Source of the DNA: an uncultured Eubacteriales bacterium
GTDB lineage: Bacteria > Bacillota > Clostridia > Monoglobales > Monoglobaceae
Length of the DNA: 9,179 bases
Assembly: GCA_958346135.1 (NCBI GenBank)
Contig: CATVQN010000027.1
Coordinates: forward strand, 1-9,179
Reading direction: 5' to 3'
Position numbers and translations under genes: made by a program. This document shows positions 1 through 6,372 of this stretch, in pieces (position 1 is the first letter of the stretch; each line of letters begins with the position of its first letter). Under the pieces are notes generated by a model that saw only the letters and a list, made by a program, of their open reading frames with translations, did not search any database and had not been told where the DNA came from.

Positions 1-5
1 TTTCG

Positions 6-623
6 GTGTTTTCTAATATGTGGGCAGGACTTTTGGTTATTGGAGTGGTCTTTGTACTTTTATTGGTATTTTGTATTTTACGAAGCGGAAGCGCTTTTCG
101 CCGACAGCTGAAGAATCCCAGAGTGTTGGCAATCTGTGCATTGATGATGGCGCTCAATATTATTCTGGGCTATTTTTCCATTAACTTCAGTGCCTATCTG
201 CGTATCGGGTTTGGATTTGTTACCCAACCGGTGGTGGCTATGCTGTTTGGACCTCTGGCTGCCTGTATGACGGGAATTGTCCAGGATATGGTATCCATGC
301 TTTTAAATCCTACGGGAGCCTACCTTCCCGCCTACACGCTGAGCGTGGGAATCAGCGGAATGTTTTATGGATTGATTCTATATCAAAAGCCGGCGACATT
401 CACCAGGGTGCTGTTTGCCAAGATGCTGGTGATGCTGGTCGGTAATATTCTGCTTAATTCCCATTGCACTTGCGCCGACGGCCGGCAGCGGTTTTATCGG
501 CATTCTGCCTGCCAGAATATTGAAGAACATCTTGCTGCTGCCGATTCAGGCGGTGGTGTCCTATCTGATTTTAAAGCTTTTGCAGCAACGCAGAATACGG
601 GAAAGGTTCCAAGTATAAAATGA
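6..623 (+). CDS. folT: FolT-like folate ECF transporter S component, frameshifted near the 3' end
   Basis: This is the membrane substrate-binding (S) component of an energy-coupling-factor transporter, expected to bind folate and dock on a shared EcfA-EcfA'-EcfT module encoded elsewhere. The family signature is clear: LKNPRVLAICALMMALNIILG starts the first conserved helix (about residues 35-55), followed by YLRIGFGF, the LFGPLAA segment and GAYLPAYTLS. After residue 152 the frame is wrong. If one C of the CCC at 460-462 is ignored, translation resumes as IALAPTAGSGFIGILPARIL and ends at TAA 616-618, giving about 203 residues with the family's expected LPARxxKN tail. As read, the protein is 205 residues and ends at 623 with a nonsense tail. 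The start is uncertain: GTG at 6 and ATG at 18 both lack a visible ribosome binding site and the frame is open to the window edge, so the gene may begin upstream. An extra hydrophobic stretch (about residues 6-25) precedes the usual first helix. Family is confident; integrity is not. Confidence 0.8.
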   Translation: MFSNMWAGLLVIGVVFVLLLVFCILRSGSAFRRQLKNPRVLAICALMMALNIILGYFSINFSAYLRIGFGFVTQPVVAMLFGPLAACMTGIVQDMVSMLLNPTGAYLPAYTLSVGISGMFYGLILYQKPATFTRVLFAKMLVMLVGNILLNSHCTCADGRQRFYRHSACQNIEEHLAAADSGGGVLSDFKAFAATQNTGKVPSIK

Positions 624-639
624 CGGAAGGTGTGTCCCA

Positions 640-1425
640 ATGATCACGATTACCGGCCATGACAACAAAATGCTGAAGCTGATACGCTCCTTACAGAAAA
701 AGAAAAACCGACAGCAGCAGGGACTTTATTTTGCAGAGGGGCGGCGAATTTGCGAGGAGGCATTGACCGATGCAAGGGATCGGGTTTATGCGGTGATTGC
801 GTCGGAGGATTTTGCGGAAAAGAATAAAAATTTTCTCTTGCATCTTGACGAAAGCGGAAAAACTGTATATACTGCCAAGGAGAACCTTTTTGCAGGGATA
901 TGCAGTACCGAGACTCCGCAGGGGATTGGCGTTGTACTTCGGATGCCGGAGAATATGCCGGATCTTGCGGAGGAATCTTTCATTCTGGCTTTAGACGGCA
1001 TTGCAGAACCAGGAAATCTGGGAACGATTGTCCGAACGGCCGAGGCGGCCGGGGTGGATTGTATCTGGCTCTTTAAGGGCTGTGCGGATTTATATAATCC
1101 CAAGGTGGTGCGTTCTACGATGGGGTCGCTGTTTCGGATGCCCTGCCGGGTTGGCGTGGAGCCGGAGCTGTTATTGAAATATAAAGAGGACGGATTTCGG
1201 ATTACGGCGACAGCATTGCGGGATTCGGTTCCCCTATCCGAGGCAGAACCCTGTGCAAAACAGATCCTGGTGATTGGCAGCGAAGCGGCCGGGATTTCCG
1301 ATACCGTGCTCTCTTATGCCGATCTTCGTGTGCGGATTCCTATGGAAGGCAAGGTGGAATCCCTCAATGCAGCCGTTGCCGCCGGCATTGTCATGTATTG
1401 GCTAAAGCCGTATAAGAATGTTTGA
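640..1425 (+). CDS. TrmH/SpoU-family RNA 2'-O-methyltransferase (rRNA type)
   Basis: A SPOUT-class enzyme expected to transfer a methyl group from S-adenosylmethionine to a ribose 2'-OH in RNA, probably 23S rRNA. The 261-residue protein has an N-terminal substrate-binding domain (about 1-105, with FAEGRRICEEAL at 31-42) and a C-terminal SpoU catalytic domain (about 114-258). All three family motifs are visible: motif 1 GIAEPGNLGTIVRTAEAAG with N126 and R132; motif 2 NPKVVRSTMGSLFRMP from N153; motif 3 IGSEAAGIS followed by IPMEGKVESLNAAVAAGI, containing E215 and S241-L242-N243. Known relatives include RlmB, the thiostrepton-resistance methylase TsnR and B. subtilis YsgA/RlmP, which modifies the 23S A-loop. 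The two-domain layout resembles YsgA/RlmP, but the target nucleotide cannot be read from sequence. The ATG is supported by GGAAGG at 625-630 with 9 bases of spacing. It follows the restored folT stop by 21 bases, so the two may be cotranscribed. Confidence 0.88.
   Translation: MITITGHDNKMLKLIRSLQKKKNRQQQGLYFAEGRRICEEALTDARDRVYAVIASEDFAEKNKNFLLHLDESGKTVYTAKENLFAGICSTETPQGIGVVLRMPENMPDLAEESFILALDGIAEPGNLGTIVRTAEAAGVDCIWLFKGCADLYNPKVVRSTMGSLFRMPCRVGVEPELLLKYKEDGFRITATALRDSVPLSEAEPCAKQILVIGSEAAGISDTVLSYADLRVRIPMEGKVESLNAAVAAGIVMYWLKPYKNV
1388..1416 (+). promoter_or_regulatory. Candidate sigma-A promoter for dprA inside the preceding gene
   Basis: TTGTCA (1388-1393) and TATAAG (1411-1416) are separated by exactly 17 bases, each matching five of six consensus positions. 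Transcription would begin near 1423, about 70 bases before the dprA start. The site lies within the last codons of the methyltransferase gene, so a chance match is quite possible. Confidence 0.3.
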
Positions 1426-1476
1426 AATAGAACGATTGAAAAGATGGAGATGGAAAAGCCTACGTTCCTGATGCCC

Positions 1477-1483
1477 AAGGAGG
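1477..1483 (+). promoter_or_regulatory. Ribosome binding site fixing the GTG start of dprA
   Basis: AAGGAGG, a seven-base match to the anti-Shine-Dalgarno sequence, lies 8 bases before GTG 1492. No in-frame ATG is placed to use it, and an in-frame TAA (1489-1491) directly precedes the GTG, so this non-ATG start is well supported. Confidence 0.8.
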
Positions 1484-1491
1484 CGGTTTAA

Positions 1492-2763
1492 GTGGAGGAT
1501 GAAAAGCAGTTGTTATATCGGATTTGGTTAAATGCCTGCTGTGACAACAATCCCTCTCAGGTACAGCGACTCTTGGATGAGATTGGAACGCCGGAGGAAA
1601 TATTCCATACCGATTTTTATAAACCCAAGTTTGCGGGTAAGCTAAAGCTGGGACAGCGGCTGCGGCTGGATACAAAGCTGGATGCGGCAAAACGAATTTT
1701 AGATACTTGCCGGAAAAAGAAAATCCGGGTTCTTTCTGTTGCGGATGCTGCGTATCCGGAGGGCCTGCAGCAGGTGTATGCGCCGCCGCAGATTCTATAT
1801 GTGCTGGGGGATACACCCGACTTTAACGAAATGCTGGGTATTGCTGTGGTAGGCACCCGAAGCGGAACCGGTGAGGGTGAACGGTTCGCCGGAATCCTAG
1901 GCCATGAACTGGCGGATAATGGAGTAACGATTGTCAGCGGTATGGCGCTCGGCATGGATGCGGCTGCGCATTGGGGCGCCTTGGAGGCCGGCGGGACAAC
2001 CGTTGCGGTCCTGGCCGGCGGCGTGGATGTTCTCTATCCCAGAGAAAATAAGGAGCTTTATCAGCATATCCAGACCCATGGCTGTATTGTCTCTGAACAG
2101 CCGCCCGGGACGGTAGGAAAACCCTATTATTATAAGCACAGAAATCGCATTATAGTGGGACTCTCACACGGGACGGTTATTGTGGAAGGTGCCGCAAAAA
2201 GCGGGACTGCCATTACGGCAAGACTTGCCATGGAGAATAACCGCGACGTTTTTGCGGTGCCGGGTAATCCCCTAAACCCTATGTCTGAGCTTCCCAACCA
2301 TTTACTGCAGGACGGCTGCACGCCTTTGACTGGGGCGATGGATATCGTGGAGGAATATCTTTTGCGGTATCCGGAAAAGCTGGCTTATGGGCTGTCACAA
2401 AAAGGGCGTCCGGTTGTCGGCGGGATTCGAAAGGATTTCAAGCCGGTGAGCTGGGAGCAGCCTGTGCCGCAGAAGGAGAAACGAACTGAGAAAACGTATT
2501 GTCAAGAACCGCAACAGACGCCGGAAATTACAGAGGCTGCTCTGGTGCAATGGATGGAAAGACACGGGTCCGGAGAGGAAGAACAGCAGATTTTGCGATT
2601 TCTTTTAGAGCACGGGGGAAGGGCGGATTATGACGAGATTGCGGATTTTTGTAAAATAGACTCGGGGATGCTCAGTAGTATGCTGATTATTCTCCAGATG
2701 AAAAAGGCAATTGTGCCCTATCCGGGCGGACAGTATCAGTTACAGATCAATACCGAAGAATAA
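1492..2763 (+). CDS. dprA: DNA processing protein DprA (DNA-protecting, RecA-loading protein)
   Basis: DprA/Smf binds incoming single-stranded DNA in the cytoplasm and helps load RecA during natural transformation; it is widely kept in species not known to be transformable. The 423-residue protein has an N-terminal helical domain (about 5-60), a Rossmann-like DprA domain (about 113-290) and a C-terminal winged-helix domain (about 356-420, GEEEQQILRFLLEHGG onward) joined by a charged, probably flexible linker (about 300-350). Family motifs include VVGTRSGTGEGE (119-130), SGMALGMDAAAH (149-160), GGVDVLYPREN (176-186), HRNRIIVGLS (216-225), KSGTAITARLA (236-246) and VFAVPGNP (253-260). Several differ from the common forms: KHRNRII replaces the usual FPxRNRII, and NHLLQDGC replaces NxLIxDGA. 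GTG start, strong ribosome binding site. Its place just before topA is a typical Firmicutes arrangement; the comM-like gene often found upstream is absent here. Confidence 0.95.
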   Translation: MEDEKQLLYRIWLNACCDNNPSQVQRLLDEIGTPEEIFHTDFYKPKFAGKLKLGQRLRLDTKLDAAKRILDTCRKKKIRVLSVADAAYPEGLQQVYAPPQILYVLGDTPDFNEMLGIAVVGTRSGTGEGERFAGILGHELADNGVTIVSGMALGMDAAAHWGALEAGGTTVAVLAGGVDVLYPRENKELYQHIQTHGCIVSEQPPGTVGKPYYYKHRNRIIVGLSHGTVIVEGAAKSGTAITARLAMENNRDVFAVPGNPLNPMSELPNHLLQDGCTPLTGAMDIVEEYLLRYPEKLAYGLSQKGRPVVGGIRKDFKPVSWEQPVPQKEKRTEKTYCQEPQQTPEITEAALVQWMERHGSGEEEQQILRFLLEHGGRADYDEIADFCKIDSGMLSSMLIILQMKKAIVPYPGGQYQLQINTEE

Positions 2764-2783
2764 GAGATTGGGAGGATGAATAA

Positions 2784-4916
2784 ATGGCCGAGAAAAAGGC
2801 TGCAAAAACCGGAACAAAAAAGAAAAAACTGGTTATTGTGGAGTCCCCTACCAAGGTGGATTCCGTGAAAAAATATTTAGGCAGCGGCTATATCATTGAG
2901 GCTACTATGGGTCATGTGCGAGATCTTCCGAAGAGTCAGCTCGGGGTGGATATTGACCATGATTTTGAACCAAAGTATATTACGATTCGGGGCAAGGGTG
3001 ATTTGATTGCCAAGCTGAAGAAAAAGGCCAAAAGTGCAGATGCGGTTCTGCTCGCAACCGACCCTGACCGAGAGGGTGAGGCGATTTCGTGGCATTTGGC
3101 AAACGTGCTGGGCATTGATCCCGAATCTTCATGCCGAATTACCTTTAATGAGGTCACCAAGGATGTGGTGAAAGAGGCTGTCAAGGAGGCACGCCCTATT
3201 GATATGAATCTGGTGGATGCCCAACAGGCGCGCCGGGTGCTGGATCGTATTGTGGGCTATCAAATCAGTCCCCTTCTCTGGAAAAAGGTGAAAAAAGGTC
3301 TAAGCGCCGGTCGAGTACAGTCTGTGGTGGTTCGGATGATTGTCGATCGGGAACGGGAGATTGACGCATTTTTGCCGGAGGAATACTGGACCATTGCGCT
3401 CAAGCTGACAAACAGCAAAGGCAAGCTTCCCTTTATTGCAAAATTCTACGGAACAGCATCGGGAAAGAAGCTTCCGCTTTCCGATGAAGAGACGGCCAAT
3501 ACTGTGACAGAGGCGCTGAAGAAGGCGGATTATGTGGTAAAAGCTGTCATCCGTAAGGAGACAAAACGGCGCAGTGCGCCTCCCTTTACTACCAGTACCC
3601 TTCAGCAGGAAGCCTCCAGAAAGCTGAACTTTACTTCCCGCCGCACCATGATTGCGGCGCAGCAACTCTATGAAATGGGTTATATCACCTATATGAGAAC
3701 GGACTCTCTTCGGATTTCGCCGGTGGCGCAAAGTGAGGCCCGTGCATTTATCGGACAGCAGTACGGGACGGCGTTTGTGCCGAAAACGCCCAAGCAGTAC
3801 CGTGCCAAGAAGAGCGCACAGGATGCCCATGAGGCCATTCGTCCTACTGTCTGCTCCAATACGCCGGAGAAATATAAGGAAAAGCTAAAGCCGGATCTTT
3901 ATAAACTATATCGGTTGATTTGGCTGCGGTTTATGGCAAGTCAGATGTCTGACGCAGTATTGGATTCGGTAACCGCAGATATTACGGCAGGGGATTATCT
4001 GGTGCGGGCTTCTGGTTCGGAGGTAAAGTTTCCCGGGTTTATGACTTTGTATGTGGAGAGTAAGGATGAAGAAGAGGAAAAGGCGAAAAAAATTCCTACT
4101 CTGACAGAGGGACAGCAGTTGCTGCTAAAAGAAATTGAGCCGGAACAGCATTTTACCCAGCCCCCTCCACGCTATACCGAGGCCTCTTTGGTGAAAGCCA
4201 TGGAGGAGGACGGAATCGGCAGACCCAGTACCTATGCGCCTACCTTGGCGACCATTACCTCTGCGAGAGGGTATGTGGCAAGAGAGGGGAAGAGTCTGTA
4301 CCCGACCGAGCTTGGGTATATTGTAACCGACTTAATGAAAGAAAACTTTAAGGATATTGTGGATATAGAGTTTACTGCCAATATGGAGGATAAAATTGAG
4401 ACGGTAGCCGATGGAACAACCGGATGGAAAAATATTATCCGGGATTTTTACGGCCCGTTTTCCCAGGCCCTTACTGCGGCGGAGGAGAAGATCGGCAATA
4501 TTGAAATTAAGGATGAGGTGTCTGACGTCCCCTGTGAAAAATGCGGGCGGATGATGGTTTATAAGCAGGGGCGGTTTGGGAAGTTCCTGGCCTGTCCGGG
4601 ATTTCCGGAATGCCGGAACACCAAAGCCATTACCCAGCAGTTGGATATTCCCTGCCCGAAGTGTGGCGGTAAGGTCATTGTGCGAAAGTCTAAGAAGGGT
4701 GCGACCTTTTACACCTGTGCTAACAGCCCGGAATGCGATTTTATTTCTTGGGACGAGCCAACGGCAGAGAAATGTCCGAAGTGCGGCGGCACCATGATGA
4801 AGGTGCGGGCATTCCGAAAGCGAGGCCCAGTTACCTACAAGTGTTTTAACGAGAATTGTGATTATGTGCGCAAACCGGCAGCCAAGTCCCAAAAGAACAA
4901 AAAAGAAGGAAAATAA
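2784..4916 (+). CDS. topA: DNA topoisomerase I (type IA)
   Basis: Relaxes negatively supercoiled DNA by cutting one strand through a 5'-phosphotyrosine link, limiting R-loops behind RNA polymerase. The 710-residue protein shows the full family layout. The Toprim domain (about 14-130) has the glutamate of VIVESPTKVDSV (E20) and the metal-binding DPDREGE motif (D93, D95, E97). LDRIVGYQISPLLWKKV and the SAGRVQSV segment (about 153-181) follow. The catalytic tyrosine is Y303 in GYITYMRTDS. EEDGIGRPSTYAPT (about 474-487) is also conserved. Three C-terminal four-cysteine zinc fingers are seen: C584/C587/C604/C610, C624/C627/C645/C651 and C664/C667/C687/C692. The tail is lysine-rich. The ATG sits 8 bases after GGGAGG (2770-2775), and the gene starts 20 bases after the dprA stop, so the two are probably cotranscribed. 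Nothing looks damaged. A terminator follows directly. Confidence 0.98.
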   Translation: MAEKKAAKTGTKKKKLVIVESPTKVDSVKKYLGSGYIIEATMGHVRDLPKSQLGVDIDHDFEPKYITIRGKGDLIAKLKKKAKSADAVLLATDPDREGEAISWHLANVLGIDPESSCRITFNEVTKDVVKEAVKEARPIDMNLVDAQQARRVLDRIVGYQISPLLWKKVKKGLSAGRVQSVVVRMIVDREREIDAFLPEEYWTIALKLTNSKGKLPFIAKFYGTASGKKLPLSDEETANTVTEALKKADYVVKAVIRKETKRRSAPPFTTSTLQQEASRKLNFTSRRTMIAAQQLYEMGYITYMRTDSLRISPVAQSEARAFIGQQYGTAFVPKTPKQYRAKKSAQDAHEAIRPTVCSNTPEKYKEKLKPDLYKLYRLIWLRFMASQMSDAVLDSVTADITAGDYLVRASGSEVKFPGFMTLYVESKDEEEEKAKKIPTLTEGQQLLLKEIEPEQHFTQPPPRYTEASLVKAMEEDGIGRPSTYAPTLATITSARGYVAREGKSLYPTELGYIVTDLMKENFKDIVDIEFTANMEDKIETVADGTTGWKNIIRDFYGPFSQALTAAEEKIGNIEIKDEVSDVPCEKCGRMMVYKQGRFGKFLACPGFPECRNTKAITQQLDIPCPKCGGKVIVRKSKKGATFYTCANSPECDFISWDEPTAEKCPKCGGTMMKVRAFRKRGPVTYKCFNENCDYVRKPAAKSQKNKKEGK

Positions 4917-4920
4917 AAAC

Positions 4921-4954
4921 CGGGGGTGCAGGTTGATCACTTGCACCCCGTTTT
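4921..4954 (+). terminator. Rho-independent terminator after topA
   Basis: GGGGTGCA (4923-4930) pairs with TGCACCCC (4942-4949); the stem can extend inward by three pairs (one G-U) to a five-base loop TGATC at 4934-4938. An outer C4921-G4950 pair needs G4922 bulged. TTTT follows at 4951-4954. The bases just before the stem are A-rich (about 4910-4919), so on the minus strand the same hairpin is followed by a T-rich run and could terminate in both directions. Confidence 0.85.
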
Positions 4955-4972
4955 CTATCAGCAGAAAGACAA

Positions 4973-4979
4973 AAGGAGG
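4973..4979 (+). promoter_or_regulatory. Ribosome binding site fixing the start of trmFO
   Basis: AAGGAGG lies 7 bases before ATG 4987. The reading frame stays open upstream through the terminator into the topA tail, so without this site an over-long start could be chosen. The protein family begins exactly at MILRIIGAG, agreeing with this start. Confidence 0.85.
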
Positions 4980-4986
4980 AGGACAC

Positions 4987-6303
4987 ATGATACTACGAAT
5001 CATCGGAGCGGGACTTGCCGGCTGTGAAGCGGCATGGCAGGCTGCGGAGCATGGAGTTGCGGTTCAGCTTTTTGAGATGAAGCCTAAGAAGCATTCCCCG
5101 GCGCATAAAAGCGACTATTTCGCAGAGCTGGTGTGCAGCAACTCCCTGCGTGCGGACGGTATTTACAATGCGGTAGGACTCCTGAAGGAGGAAATGCGTC
5201 GGCTGCACTCTCTGATTCTGACCTGTGCCGATACCTGCCGGGTTCCGGCGGGAGGCGCCTTGGCGGTGGATCGGGACGGCTTTTCCAGGATGGTGACCGA
5301 AAAAATTCGAAACCATCCTCAAATTGAGGTGATCGAAGAAGAGGTGACCAAAATTGATCCGGATACCTATACGATTGTTGCGGCAGGGCCACTGGTTTCC
5401 GACTGTTTGGCCGAGGAGATAAAAAAGCTGACCGGCAGCGAATATCTGCATTTTTTTGATGCGGCGGCACCGATTGTAAGTTTTGACAGCATCAATATGG
5501 AAAAGGCTTTTCGTGCTGCACGCTACGGAAAGGGCGGCGATGACTATATCAACTGCCCAATGAACAAAGAGGAGTATTTGGCCTTTTACCGGGCTTTGAT
5601 TTCCGCAGAGGCGGCACAAGTGCATGAGGGTGTAGAAAACCCCAAGGTGTTTGAAGGCTGTATGCCGATTGAGATTATGGCGGGCAGGGGAGAGGATACC
5701 ATGCGGTTCGGCCCCTTAAAGCCGGTAGGACTTACCAATCCTCATGACGGCTCCAGACCCTATGCGGTGGTGCAGCTGCGGCAGGATAATGGAGCCGGCA
5801 GCATGTACAACATGGTAGGATTTCAGACCCATCTGAAGTTTCCGGAACAAAAACGGGTGTTTTCTATGATTCCGGGTCTGGAAAATGCCGAATTTCTCCG
5901 CTTTGGTGTGATGCATCGCAATACCTATCTGAACGCACCTGGATTATTGACGGAAACCTATAGAATGAAAAATTGTGAGAAAACATATTTTGCAGGACAG
6001 ATTACCGGTGTGGAGGGATATGTAGAATCCGCCGCTTCTGGCCTGCTGGCAGGTCTGGCAGCTGCTGCGGCGATGCGGGGACGGCGTGCGCCTCACTTTA
6101 GCGCAAGAACTGCCATCGGCGCTTTGGGAGCTTATATCAGCAATGAAAGTATCGTTCATTTCCAGCCTATGAATGTGAATTACGGGATTATGGAGGGGCT
6201 TGCGGTACGGATTCGGGATAAAAAACAAAAGGCGGAAGAGCTTGCACGGCGAAGTCTTGCGGAAATTCAAAAATATGCGGAAGAATCCGACATAATCCGA
6301 TAA
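4987..6303 (+). CDS. trmFO: Methylenetetrahydrofolate-tRNA-(uracil-54-C5)-methyltransferase TrmFO
   Basis: An FAD-dependent enzyme that makes 5-methyluridine at position 54 in the T-loop of tRNAs, taking the carbon from 5,10-methylene-tetrahydrofolate and reducing power from NAD(P)H. The 438-residue product has the family's usual length. The FAD-binding dinucleotide fold begins at once with IIGAGLAGCEAA (5-16). The two cysteines known to matter in the family are present: C50 in ELVCSNSLR and C225 in FEGCMPIE. Other strong family blocks are GLLKEEMRRL, PAGGALAVDRDGFS, MRFGPLKPVGL, YNMVGFQTHLKFPEQKRVF and FAGQITGVEGYVESAASG. It lies downstream of topA, the usual place in Firmicutes, but is separated from it by a strong terminator with no clear promoter between. 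Expression therefore needs read-through or an unrecognised promoter. The xerC, hslVU and codY genes often found next in this cluster are absent. Confidence 0.97.
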   Translation: MILRIIGAGLAGCEAAWQAAEHGVAVQLFEMKPKKHSPAHKSDYFAELVCSNSLRADGIYNAVGLLKEEMRRLHSLILTCADTCRVPAGGALAVDRDGFSRMVTEKIRNHPQIEVIEEEVTKIDPDTYTIVAAGPLVSDCLAEEIKKLTGSEYLHFFDAAAPIVSFDSINMEKAFRAARYGKGGDDYINCPMNKEEYLAFYRALISAEAAQVHEGVENPKVFEGCMPIEIMAGRGEDTMRFGPLKPVGLTNPHDGSRPYAVVQLRQDNGAGSMYNMVGFQTHLKFPEQKRVFSMIPGLENAEFLRFGVMHRNTYLNAPGLLTETYRMKNCEKTYFAGQITGVEGYVESAASGLLAGLAAAAAMRGRRAPHFSARTAIGALGAYISNESIVHFQPMNVNYGIMEGLAVRIRDKKQKAEELARRSLAEIQKYAEESDIIR

Positions 6304-6321
6304 AGCCCGGGCTGAGTGCGG

Positions 6322-6349
6322 TTGACAAACCTGCATAATCTGGTATAAT
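6322..6349 (+). promoter_or_regulatory. Consensus sigma-A promoter with extended -10
   Basis: TTGACA (6322-6327) and TATAAT (6344-6349), both perfect consensus hexamers, are separated by 16 bases, and TGG directly before the -10 box gives the extended -10 TGn element. Transcription should start at about 6356-6358, only some 15-17 bases before the ATG at 6373. This is the best promoter in the window and drives the acyltransferase gene, perhaps with ilvA and ridA. Confidence 0.88.
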
Positions 6350-6372
6350 CTTCTTTGAGGGGTGTGTGAGAT

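Noticed and set aside
456..463. Programmed +1 frameshift site in folT
   Set aside because: TCC-C could allow slipping, but no stop codon, rare codon or pseudoknot is seen at the site; a simple one-base insertion or sequence error explains it better.
1444..1491. Mini-frame of 15 codons (MEMEKPTFLMPKEAV) ending in TAA directly before the dprA GTG and in the same frame
   Set aside because: No ribosome binding site of its own is visible, and its last codons are the dprA ribosome binding site. It is most likely spacer, though a leader peptide cannot be excluded.
3300..3830. Minus-strand frame of 176 codons opposite topA
   Set aside because: It overlaps the catalytic tyrosine region of topA, and nothing in it suggests a protein family.
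4858..4986. N-terminal extension of trmFO overlapping the end of topA
   Set aside because: The frame is open but runs through the terminator hairpin; the protein family starts at MILRIIGAG and a strong ribosome binding site lies just before ATG 4987.
4332..5625. Long minus-strand reading frames (for example 4332-5003 and 4993-5625)
   Set aside because: They lie opposite topA and trmFO, show no recognisable domain, and are explained by codon bias of the real genes.
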